Position numbers and translations under genes: made by a program. This document shows positions 14,253 through 21,596 of a stretch of DNA of 25,031 nucleotides, in pieces (the stretch's first letter is position 1; each line of letters opens with the position of its first letter). The stretch comes from a virus, in the IMG/VR virus record IMGVR_UViG_3300021964_000489, positions 1-25,031 of that record, one strand, 5' to 3'. The notes beneath the pieces are model-generated. The model did no database searches, had not been told where the DNA came from, and saw only the letters and a program-made list of their open reading frames with translations.

Positions 14253-16181
14253 ATGAAACGTCTATTACTAACATTAATAGCGGTTATGGGCCTATCCGCT
14301 ACATATGCTCAAAACGGGGCCACTGAGGTATTAACACCTCCTTCAAGTAACTCGGCTTACATTCTAGTCGATACTTTATTTACATTAGAAGAGTCTACAG
14401 TAGGGTACACAGAAGTATACCTTCACTTCTCTAATCCAACTGCTGATGCTGTTAAAGCTGTACAGTTCCAGATCAATTACGATGCCACTGCATTTGGTAG
14501 TGCTCAGATCTTTTGGGGACCAACAGCAATAAGTGTAACGGATAAGTATGGTAGCTACTTCGACAACAATGGAGTATTGAATGTTATTGCCTCTTACACG
14601 GGTAACTCTACAACGTTTGATTGGTCGAATGGAGCGATGTTTAAGTTAAAACTAAACAACGCAACAACGTATAATGCAGAGAGTGACTCACTCTTCTTCG
14701 ATCCAACAACAACTTACCAATCAGTTTACACAACGGGTAATGGTATTGATAACGCATTAGGATTAGAGAACTACGGAGGGAACTTCCAACAACCAATCAT
14801 TAACTATCCAATCCACGTTTATAATGTAGACAGCTCAGATGCATTAGGGGTATGGTATTCAGCTTATGCTCGTCATAAAGATAGTACAACAGCAGCATGG
14901 ACGTTAATTGAAGCTGATAGTACAGACTCAGATGGTTTAGCAATTGTAACTACTTCATTAGATACTTCTAAGTATCATTTAAGATTAGTAGGACAGACTG
15001 ATACGATGACTGATGGAGGAGCCTTATCCATCACTGATGCTTACAAACTAGCTAATCAAGCTTCACAGCAAGATACTTTAAATGGTATTGAATGGTTGCA
15101 AGGAGATATCAACGAGAGTGAAGACATCACAATCTCAGATGCCTTTGCAATGTTTAACAGATTAGCTTTATCTCAAACAACGTGGAATAACTTATTCAAC
15201 GGAGTATACAATACTACATTACTGACACCGGATGCTTATGCTCTTGCAGTTCAATCACAATCTACTCCGCTATGGTCACTAGCACCGAGACAGTATTCAA
15301 TTGATACAATTCAGAATGGTAATGATTCAGCAATTGCTTTCTTATATGTTGTAGGTGATGTAACGAATACGGGATACAATAACCCAGCTGTTATTGTTGC
15401 TAAGATGGCTGACTCAACTATAGGTACAGATTACATCTTAGACCCAACAGTTTACATGACTCCTAACCCAGACACGGTAGAGTTTAGAATTCCTAAGTTA
15501 ACGATGACTGCAGACTTCACAATGCAGGTTCCGGTAACGATGTATACTTACGGCAATAAGATTGGAGCCATTCAGATGGGTATTGAGTTTGATACTACCA
15601 TCTTTGAGTTCACGGGTATTGAGACGGGTGAAGCTGTTAGCAAGTGGAACTCTTTATTAACCATCAATGATGGAGAAGTCTTTTGGGCAGGGCATGAGGA
15701 TGCATTGAATCCTTCTTTAGTTGATAATATGACTCAACAATTTGTATTCAACTTTGATGTTAAGGTTGTAAGTGGATGGCAAACATCACCATTAAAGATT
15801 GTACATAAGGCAGCTGGTAGCGAGCATGCTGAAGATTTGAATATTAAGCCTTCACCTAATGATGGTTCGGTAGTAAATAGAATCTCTATTGATCCGGAAT
15901 TGTTAGCATTGATGGAAGGATTTAAAGTTTATCCAAACCCAACCTCAGACTTAATAGGCAATTGGATTGTATTTGAGTACCACACAGAATTAGAGAGTGG
16001 AACGATAAGTGCTAACATAATGGATAACTTCGGTAGAGAGGTTATGAGATGGGAAGATAAGATCTACCAAAAAGGATTTCAACTTCAAGGCTTCACAATG
16101 GAGAGTTTACCAAATGGTATCTACTACGTGAATCTAGTTACAGCAGATAGAAACAAAACATATAAGGTAATTAAAAAGTAA
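14253..16181 (+). CDS. Exported protein with T9SS type A sorting domain, cohesin- and dockerin-like parts
   Basis: This 642-aa protein has a signal peptide (MKRLLLTLIAVMGLSATYA, cut before Gln20). Residues 45-150 form a cohesin-like beta-sandwich (VYLHFSNP, then VKAVQFQINYD). Residues 256-304 resemble a dockerin with two halves, GALSITDAYKL and GDINESEDITISDAFAMFN. A second cohesin-like part lies near 405-545 (IGAIQMGIEFDTTIFEFTGI). Residues 557-642 are a T9SS type A sorting domain: FKVYPNP, then IMDNFGREV, then LPNGIYYVNL and a basic end. In Bacteroidota this C-terminal domain takes proteins through the type IX translocon to the cell surface or medium. In a phage it implies a product delivered by the host's own T9SS. 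It heads the exported-protein island. Calcium-binding positions in the dockerin-like part are partly changed. Confidence 0.87.
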   Translation: MKRLLLTLIAVMGLSATYAQNGATEVLTPPSSNSAYILVDTLFTLEESTVGYTEVYLHFSNPTADAVKAVQFQINYDATAFGSAQIFWGPTAISVTDKYGSYFDNNGVLNVIASYTGNSTTFDWSNGAMFKLKLNNATTYNAESDSLFFDPTTTYQSVYTTGNGIDNALGLENYGGNFQQPIINYPIHVYNVDSSDALGVWYSAYARHKDSTTAAWTLIEADSTDSDGLAIVTTSLDTSKYHLRLVGQTDTMTDGGALSITDAYKLANQASQQDTLNGIEWLQGDINESEDITISDAFAMFNRLALSQTTWNNLFNGVYNTTLLTPDAYALAVQSQSTPLWSLAPRQYSIDTIQNGNDSAIAFLYVVGDVTNTGYNNPAVIVAKMADSTIGTDYILDPTVYMTPNPDTVEFRIPKLTMTADFTMQVPVTMYTYGNKIGAIQMGIEFDTTIFEFTGIETGEAVSKWNSLLTINDGEVFWAGHEDALNPSLVDNMTQQFVFNFDVKVVSGWQTSPLKIVHKAAGSEHAEDLNIKPSPNDGSVVNRISIDPELLALMEGFKVYPNPTSDLIGNWIVFEYHTELESGTISANIMDNFGREVMRWEDKIYQKGFQLQGFTMESLPNGIYYVNLVTADRNKTYKVIKK

Positions 16182-16182
16182 T

Positions 16183-16980
16183 ATGAGCGAACAAGTTAGT
16201 GGACAAGTAGGTAACGATAATGTAGGAGCATCAGCAGAGGCTCATATCGGAACTGAAGTTACAGACTCATCAGTAAGCGCTGGTGTAGGAGCAAGTGCAG
16301 AAGCACATGCAAGTGTAGAGAACGAAGAGCAGATAGGCGATGTAACTATCTCACAAGAGGCACACGCTGATGCAGAAGTACATGCCGAAGCTGAAGCATC
16401 AGCTGGATGGGATGGTAGAAACGCAACAGTAGATGCACATGCAGAAGTAGGAGCATCAGCTGAAGTTGGAGCATCTAACTCAGTAGAGTATGGCGGTGTA
16501 ACTAATACAACTGAGGTACACGCTGGAGCGGAAGCAAAAGCTTATGTTGGAGCCAGCGGTCAAGTAGGTAAAGATGGAGCTGAAGGTCACGCAGGAGCGA
16601 TGGCTGGAGCATCAGTAGGTGTGGGAGCATCCAATGGAACCTATGATGAGAATGGTAATGGTGCTGAAGCTGGAGCAGGAGTATCTGTAGGAGCACAAGT
16701 AGGTGCTGAAGTAGGCGGAGGAGCTACAATGGATGATGGTGTTGCAACAGTAGGTATAGATGGTAAACTTGCATTAGGTGTTGGAGTGGATGTGGATACA
16801 TCAGTAAGTGTAGACACTAAACCAGCCCAAAAGGCAGTGACTAACAGTGCAAATAGCGTAGCCAATACAGTTTCCAACGATACTCACAAAGCAGCTAGTG
16901 CAGTAAGTAATGCAGGAAGTTCTGTATCAAAAGGAGCTAGTAAAACTAAAAAGAAGTTAAAAAAGAAATTTAAACTATAA
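16183..16980 (+). CDS. Ala/Gly/His repeat protein with Lys-rich tail
   Basis: This 265-aa low-complexity protein is built from short alternating steps (GASAEAH, EAHADAEVHAEAE, GASVGVGAS, SVGAQVGAEVGG). That fits a regular beta-roll or stacked-strand shape. The C-terminal 60 residues change to Ser/Asn/Val helices and end in SKTKKKLKKKFKL. There is no signal peptide. Similar AEAHA/GASA repeats occur in the stem part of some polymorphic toxins and in phage structural proteins, but no toxin domain is visible here. It starts one base after the T9SS cargo stop, so it is in the same unit. The role is unknown; scaffold, filament or envelope binding are options. Confidence 0.75.
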   Translation: MSEQVSGQVGNDNVGASAEAHIGTEVTDSSVSAGVGASAEAHASVENEEQIGDVTISQEAHADAEVHAEAEASAGWDGRNATVDAHAEVGASAEVGASNSVEYGGVTNTTEVHAGAEAKAYVGASGQVGKDGAEGHAGAMAGASVGVGASNGTYDENGNGAEAGAGVSVGAQVGAEVGGGATMDDGVATVGIDGKLALGVGVDVDTSVSVDTKPAQKAVTNSANSVANTVSNDTHKAASAVSNAGSSVSKGASKTKKKLKKKFKL

Positions 16981-16984
16981 TAAG

Positions 16985-17368
16985 ATGAAAGAAGAGATCA
17001 AAGAGGGAATGAGTTCCTTGAAGAAAGGTATTATAGGACTTGCTGGAACATTGGTTGCAGCTGGGGGTACTTATATCTCGACTCAATTTAATACTCTATT
17101 AGGTATTGAAGAGGAGAGTGAAGCTCCAACTGAGGTTATTGAAATTATCGAAACTACTCAGAGTAACCAACAAAACGTTAATGTAGCTGGTCCAGAGATC
17201 ATCATTAACATTCCTCAACAACAAGCACCTGCTCCTACTAAAACTATTATTAGAGAGACTGTTAAGGAGGTTCCAGCCGCACCGGTTGAAGTTGTAAAAG
17301 AGAAGCCAGAGACTCCATTAGAGAGAATGCAAAGGTTAAGAAAGGAAGCAGCAGAAAGAAATAAGTAA
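16985..17368 (+). CDS. Membrane-anchored Pro-rich protein (TonB- or i-spanin-like layout)
   Basis: This 127-aa protein has an N-terminal membrane helix at about residues 13-33 (LKKGIIGLAGTLVAAGGTYI). A Gln/Asn/Pro-rich extended stretch follows (IINIPQQQAPAPTKT, then KEVPAAPVEVVKEKPETP), and then a charged helix (ERMQRLRKEAAERNK). An inner-membrane anchor plus an extended Pro-rich periplasmic arm is the layout of TonB and of some inner spanins, although no TonB C-terminal domain is present. It is placed between the repeat protein and the CsgG-like gene and might span the periplasm. No family match is claimed. Confidence 0.68.
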   Translation: MKEEIKEGMSSLKKGIIGLAGTLVAAGGTYISTQFNTLLGIEEESEAPTEVIEIIETTQSNQQNVNVAGPEIIINIPQQQAPAPTKTIIRETVKEVPAAPVEVVKEKPETPLERMQRLRKEAAERNK

Positions 17369-17369
17369 T

Positions 17370-17456
17370 ATGAGAAAGCTTCATAAATATGTTGATTGGA
17401 TTGCAGCAATAGCTGTAGTAGGATTGATAACACTTATGGCTTTCACTTTAGTATAA
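17370..17456 (+). CDS. 28-aa single-pass membrane peptide
   Basis: This short ORF (MRKLHKYVDWIAAIAVVGLI, ending MAFTLV) is a basic start plus one hydrophobic helix. Its ATG begins two bases after the upstream stop, and its stop is four bases before the CsgG-like start, so it fits the gene spacing exactly. Phages often carry such peptides as lysis or envelope modifiers; no function is claimed. Confidence 0.5.
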   Translation: MRKLHKYVDWIAAIAVVGLITLMAFTLV

Positions 17457-17460
17457 GATT

Positions 17461-18210
17461 ATGAGACATACATTAAGAAAGATATGGCACGGGGTACAAG
17501 TCTTTGCCGTTATAGCACACGTAGCACTTATACCTACAATAGCATATGGTATAATGTTATTATTCAATAGCTGTGCATCATCAATTAGTACTACTCAGTA
17601 TCAAGCTGAGTTCGAAACCTCAGAAGGATTAAACACTCTACCAATCTACACCGGAGAGAGACAGATCGTTCAATTATCAAAGCTGAATGTTAATAAAGAG
17701 CTTTGGGATATGTTCCCAGAGTTGAGAGACAAGAGAGTAGGTTTAGGAGTATCAAATAGAATCATTGAGAACTTCGAGATGACGGGAAGGTTTGCTTATG
17801 CTGAAGAGAAAGAAGCTATTCAGAATCAGATGTTAGATGCATGGGAGACTGAACTTACCGGTATGGGTGATGGTCAGACTAAGCTTAAGATGGAAGGTAT
17901 TGCTTTACCAAAGTATATTGTGTATGCAGAGATATACGACTTCAGTGTCTCATATGGAGAGAATTACAAGAGGGGTAAAGTAGAGATGACTAATACAACT
18001 ATCATGGGGGTACAGATTCGCATGGTTAATGTTGATAACTCACAATACATCGTAGCTTCCGGACAAGGGACGGCAACACAGATTGGTGAGGGTATGTTTA
18101 GAAACCCAACCATGGGCTTTGATCAATCAACAGTTGGTATTGCAACCCAACGAGCTCTAGAAACCGCTACCGTTAATTTGGTTAAGCGTATGGAGCAGTA
18201 TGGATGGTAA
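17461..18210 (+). CDS. CsgG-family outer-membrane secretion lipoprotein
   Basis: This 249-aa protein matches the CsgG fold in order. VGLGVSNRIIENFEMTGRF corresponds to the helix in front of the ERQ-like loop and is followed by EEKEAIQNQM. KYIVYAEIYDF corresponds to the IMVEGSI strand. MGVQIRMVNVDNSQYIVASG corresponds to the NLRVVNVSTGEIL hairpin. ATQRALETATVNLVKRM is the last helix. A long hydrophobic N-terminus ends in LLFNSC with Cys38, a possible lipobox, as needed for an outer-membrane lipoprotein. In bacteria CsgG forms a nine-subunit channel for curli subunits. No curlin (CsgA/B) gene is visible here. It overlaps the next gene by 11 nt. I recall CsgG/CsgF genes reported in SAR11 myophages, but the role there is unproven. 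Confidence 0.8.
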   Translation: MRHTLRKIWHGVQVFAVIAHVALIPTIAYGIMLLFNSCASSISTTQYQAEFETSEGLNTLPIYTGERQIVQLSKLNVNKELWDMFPELRDKRVGLGVSNRIIENFEMTGRFAYAEEKEAIQNQMLDAWETELTGMGDGQTKLKMEGIALPKYIVYAEIYDFSVSYGENYKRGKVEMTNTTIMGVQIRMVNVDNSQYIVASGQGTATQIGEGMFRNPTMGFDQSTVGIATQRALETATVNLVKRMEQYGW

Positions 18211-19711
18211 GAGGAAGATATTAATATTTCTCTTTCTCCTATTAGCTAACTTAGCTTTTGGGCAATCCATTTCGTATACTTATACAGATCCGTGTACGGG
18301 TATACCTAATACAGTAACAGTCAGTTCCCAAGCGGGGACTGTTGTTATGTTTTATGCTGGCAACTATCAATCCTTCACCATGGCTCAATTACAAGCAGGT
18401 GGGTATGAGGCGTGGGTAGCGTCGGTTAATGCAGCAGCACCACCGGGAAGTAATCCATGTGCAGGGAATGCTGGAGCGGTATCGGGTACAACATCAGCCT
18501 CAGTAGGTACGAATGTAACCAATACAGTAACAAATGTAACGGGTGCATTGAGTGTATTAGGTGGGACTACTACAACCTCATCAGGGGGTATGGATGTGAG
18601 TGGGAGTACCGGAGGAAGCTCAAGCAGTAGTTCAAGCAGTAGTAATTCAAATGATAGTGGGAATGACCAAGGGAATGGTGACTCTTCTGGCGATGATGGT
18701 GGCTCTGGTGGTGATGATACTTCCGGGGACTCTGGTACTAATGATGGCGATTCAGGAGGAGGTGACTCAGGTTCTGGTTCTTCTAGTTCTTCTTCTGGCT
18801 CCGGTGACACTGGGGGTGGTAGTTCGGGTGGTGGCTCTTCAGGAGGATCTGGAGGAGGCTCATCAGGAGGTAGCGGCTCTGGAGGAGGCACTTCGGAAGG
18901 AGGCCAAAGCACATCGGGTACTCAGACAGATGGAGGAGGAGACGACTCAAACGGAGGAGCGATAGGAGATCAGAGTATTGAATCATCCTCAGGTGGACAA
19001 TCAGATACTGAATCAGATAGTGACTCAGGAGGTTCTGGAGGAGGTAAAAAGAAGAAGAATGGTCCGAGAGCTAGAAAGGGATCGTTAATAGCCTCAGGTG
19101 ATATGGTTGTAGTTAGGAATGGTTCCGACTATAAGCAAGGAGGTAATGATAACCTCAAGCTCAATGCAGGTATGACTTATGCTAATACAAAACAAACATT
19201 AGCAGCAGGAGCACTCTTAAACTACACCACAGGACAGAATGAGTTTGCAATAACGGGATACGGATCATGGAAAGTTGAGGAGTCTATGCTCGTAGGATCA
19301 AACTCCTTCCTTTATAACGCAAAGCAGCAGACTTGGTTCAATACTGGGAATGTGATGTATGCTTTCAAACAAACAAGGTATACTACGATCTTGCTTGGTA
19401 CAAACTTCTCTTTAGGTAAATTAGGAGAAGAGAACTTTAGTAACTGGTCAGCCCAAGCTGGAGTATTCACCACCTTCAACGGATACAAAGGAGTGGCAAT
19501 AAACTTGATGAGTATAGGTATGTACTCACCTTATACGTTTTTTTATGAGGGTCAATGGTTCAAAGGTGGATTTTTATTAGTACCTTTAACTAGCTTTGAC
19601 TTTAGTGTAACGAGTACATTTAAACTTAATATCTCTACCAGCACAGTATTGTTACAGGGTCAAGGTATATTGAACTTCCAGCTTATGACTGGAACTAAGA
19701 TGTTGTTATGA
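18200..19711 (+). CDS. Exported protein with Ser/Gly/Asp linker and probable outer-membrane beta-barrel
   Basis: This 503-aa protein has a signal peptide (KRKILIFLFLLLANLAFG, cut before Gln22). A small N-terminal part with two Cys (YTYTDPCTGIP, then GSNPCAG) is followed by a Ser/Gly/Asp/Asn low-complexity linker at about 121-292 that ends in a Lys/Arg patch (KKKKNGPRARK). The C-terminal 200 residues show alternating beta strands with aromatic ends (NLKLNAGMTYAN, FAITGYGSWKV, YTTILLGTNFSLG, VAINLMSIGMYS), as in an 8-12 stranded outer-membrane barrel. It starts inside the end of the CsgG-like gene and ends on the ATGA overlap with the next gene. A phage protein destined for the host outer membrane is the simplest reading. 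Confidence 0.72.
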   Translation: MDGKRKILIFLFLLLANLAFGQSISYTYTDPCTGIPNTVTVSSQAGTVVMFYAGNYQSFTMAQLQAGGYEAWVASVNAAAPPGSNPCAGNAGAVSGTTSASVGTNVTNTVTNVTGALSVLGGTTTTSSGGMDVSGSTGGSSSSSSSSSNSNDSGNDQGNGDSSGDDGGSGGDDTSGDSGTNDGDSGGGDSGSGSSSSSSGSGDTGGGSSGGGSSGGSGGGSSGGSGSGGGTSEGGQSTSGTQTDGGGDDSNGGAIGDQSIESSSGGQSDTESDSDSGGSGGGKKKKNGPRARKGSLIASGDMVVVRNGSDYKQGGNDNLKLNAGMTYANTKQTLAAGALLNYTTGQNEFAITGYGSWKVEESMLVGSNSFLYNAKQQTWFNTGNVMYAFKQTRYTTILLGTNFSLGKLGEENFSNWSAQAGVFTTFNGYKGVAINLMSIGMYSPYTFFYEGQWFKGGFLLVPLTSFDFSVTSTFKLNISTSTVLLQGQGILNFQLMTGTKMLL

Positions 19712-20886
19712 TAAAGTATTTGATTTACATATTACTATTCCCAGTAGGAGTCTTTGCACAGAGTGTTTCTTTTGCTACAGTTGGACTACAGGACCTAAGT
19801 GGTATTGATGTGACTGTGGTACATTCTCAGCCCGGAGGACCTACCGGAACTATATCTCAGTTAACAACCGGTATACCAGCTGATAGAGGTCAAGGCACCA
19901 CAACAGTCTTCAGTACATTAAATTCAGATCAAGGCTCAGTTGTGATTAACTTTCCTTCTGGGTACGGACCTATGATAAGTGGAGTAACTTATACAACGGG
20001 TAAGCTTCATGCCAATGCTTGGATGGCATTCCCAACTACAAATTATAATAGCTATGCTAGTTCAGCAGCAGCACCTAATGTACCAACCTTACACTTTACA
20101 TCAGTTAACAATGGATCTACAGACAATAATATGTCTCATGTATCAACTGAAACATACAACGATGCTTCATTAGGGGACGTATTTAGAATTAGATATGAAG
20201 GGAGTTATAAATACAACGTTCAAGGGATCAACACAAAGATTGATATTTACTTTCCAAAGAATAATAACAAAGAGGTATTAGTAGTGTTGAGACAGTTCTT
20301 AGCAGATGGTTCCGGTATAGAGCAGATAGGTTTATCAAACGGATCTATATGGATAGCTCAAAATCAAATAGGTAATGGAAGTTATACAAACGGTCAAGCT
20401 TGGTTGATTGAAAATAGTTTATTAGCCGGAGTACAAGATACATTAGTGACACAGACTACCGGACCTTCTGGCATCTTATCCTTCTCCAATCCAAACAACT
20501 ACAGCTATGAGGTTATAGTTGATGCATCGAACTTTGAGAGTTATATCACTGAAGATGATATGAACTTCTTAATGTATAAGAGAATGTTTCCATCTAGTTT
20601 AGCTTCATGGGATTTTCATATTGTGGACTTTGATGGTGATGAGGTTGTAGGTTATCAAGATGTGAAAGAGATATGGTGGCACTACGATAGTGGTAATCCG
20701 GTATCCGAGAATGCTATCTACAACCAGAGTGAGAAGGATGATATAGAAGTAAATGCTAAATCCTTTAGTTATCACAAGAAGTATCCTCGAAGTGATGTAA
20801 GGAAGTTTAGTAATATAGATAGATTTTATATAGTTACGTTAGGAAAGTTTAGACAATTAACCCCAAATAAAAAGATAACACAATGA
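19708..20886 (+). CDS. Exported protein with a dockerin/EF-hand-like loop
   Basis: This 392-aa protein has a signal peptide (MIKYLIYILLFPVGVFA, cut before Gln18). The body is Ser/Thr/Asn-rich and beta-like, with a long segment resembling a surface-exposed beta-sandwich (GDVFRIRYEGSYKYNVQGIN, then IDIYFP). At 307-319 lies DFDGDEVVGYQDV, a calcium-binding loop in the EF-hand/dockerin pattern, followed by a helix (KEIWWHY). The C-terminus is basic. It begins on the stop of the beta-barrel gene (ATGA) and ends on the start of the next gene in the same way, so the three are translated together. The function is not recognised; a link to the cohesin-like parts of the 14253 product is possible. Confidence 0.72.
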   Translation: MIKYLIYILLFPVGVFAQSVSFATVGLQDLSGIDVTVVHSQPGGPTGTISQLTTGIPADRGQGTTTVFSTLNSDQGSVVINFPSGYGPMISGVTYTTGKLHANAWMAFPTTNYNSYASSAAAPNVPTLHFTSVNNGSTDNNMSHVSTETYNDASLGDVFRIRYEGSYKYNVQGINTKIDIYFPKNNNKEVLVVLRQFLADGSGIEQIGLSNGSIWIAQNQIGNGSYTNGQAWLIENSLLAGVQDTLVTQTTGPSGILSFSNPNNYSYEVIVDASNFESYITEDDMNFLMYKRMFPSSLASWDFHIVDFDGDEVVGYQDVKEIWWHYDSGNPVSENAIYNQSEKDDIEVNAKSFSYHKKYPRSDVRKFSNIDRFYIVTLGKFRQLTPNKKITQ

Positions 20887-21278
20887 TCAATTGCTACGCA
20901 GTAACATTAATTTTAGCTCTATTCTCAGTTCCGGGAGTGAATCCTGATAGAGTACAACTAGGTGCAAGACCTATTGTAGAACAAGTACTACAAGATAAAG
21001 GCTATCCACTATGTGATGATGGAAGTGGAGTAGAGGTAAGAGTCCTAGAGGTAAGGTCTCCAACAAAAGGAATTCAGATAGGACCTTTCAAGATTAAACA
21101 AAAGAAGACAACAGTAGTGACTGAGATTACAGTCAATGGAGAGAAGTTTGTAGGAGAAGGATCAATAAAGACCTCAGCACGTTCTACTATCACTCAGTTA
21201 AAGGATGAGACTATTCCTTTGAACGAGACAGCTTTTTCAAATGCATTGAAATTATCTATCGTTGATGCTCTAGACTAA
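20883..21278 (+). CDS. Small exported protein, beta-sandwich, CsgG-neighbour
   Basis: This 131-aa protein has a short hydrophobic N-terminus (MINCYAVTLILALFSVPGV) that may be a signal peptide. A compact alpha/beta body follows: RPIVEQVLQDKGYPL, then GVEVRVLEVRSPTKGIQIGP, then KTTVVTEITVNGEKFVGEGS and FSNALKLSIVDAL. The pattern (a helix, two long strands, a small helix at the end) recalls small periplasmic accessory lipoproteins of the YajG type, but I cannot name it. It overlaps the upstream gene by ATGA, so it belongs to the exported island and is its last member. Confidence 0.6.
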   Translation: MINCYAVTLILALFSVPGVNPDRVQLGARPIVEQVLQDKGYPLCDDGSGVEVRVLEVRSPTKGIQIGPFKIKQKKTTVVTEITVNGEKFVGEGSIKTSARSTITQLKDETIPLNETAFSNALKLSIVDALD

Positions 21279-21279
21279 G

Positions 21280-21288
21280 CTATTTATA
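21280..21288 (+). promoter_or_regulatory. CTATTTATA, candidate late promoter element
   Basis: This third exact copy of the motif starts one base after the TAA of the upstream gene and lies 31 bases before the gene at 21320. Unlike the copies at 7966 and 14185 it has no hairpin before it. It would start the lysis gene unit. Confidence 0.4.
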
Positions 21289-21319
21289 TCAAAGGAGTTT
21301 CACTAAAACTAGTTGTGCC

Positions 21320-21595
21320 ATGTTAAAATTTATAAAAAGAAAATTTATGGCGTTCTCAGACATTTTTAAAGACGACAATAAGTTCAACGAAAAGAACATT
21401 GTAGGCTTTGCTTCATTCGCAGTGATGAGTATTTTTGCAGCAGCAGATATCATAACAGGTATCTTAGGACAAGACTTACCAATCAGTGATACAATTTTTA
21501 ACTCTTTTGTGATCATCACATTAGGTTCATTTGGTATCGATGGTGCAGTTAAGACCTTCGCAAAGAAAGAAGATAAAGACGAAGAAATAGGTTAA
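21320..21595 (+). CDS. Small two-helix membrane protein of the lysis region
   Basis: This 91-aa protein has hydrophobic segments at about 28-48 (IVGFASFAVMSIFAAADIIT) and 57-75 (IFNSFVIITLGSFGIDG), a basic start and an acidic/Lys end. An in-frame ATG at 21347 would remove the first nine residues and may be the true start, because KFIKRKFMAF adds only a basic run. An AAAGGAG run lies at 21291, 22 bases before the first ATG, which is far for a Shine-Dalgarno site. Its place directly before the endolysin suggests a holin or pinholin partner, but this is inferred. Confidence 0.62.
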   Translation: MLKFIKRKFMAFSDIFKDDNKFNEKNIVGFASFAVMSIFAAADIITGILGQDLPISDTIFNSFVIITLGSFGIDGAVKTFAKKEDKDEEIG

Positions 21596-21596
21596 G

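Noticed and set aside
14219-14326. Short ORF beginning at ATG 14219 before the T9SS cargo gene
   Set aside because: It is out of frame, overlaps the signal-peptide region, and gives a 35-aa sequence with no pattern; the 14253 start gives a clean signal peptide.
18385-18986. Pro/Glu-rich and Leu/Ser-rich ORFs opposite and beside the Ser/Gly/Asp linker
   Set aside because: They are shadows of a low-complexity coding tract; no start signals or neighbours fit.
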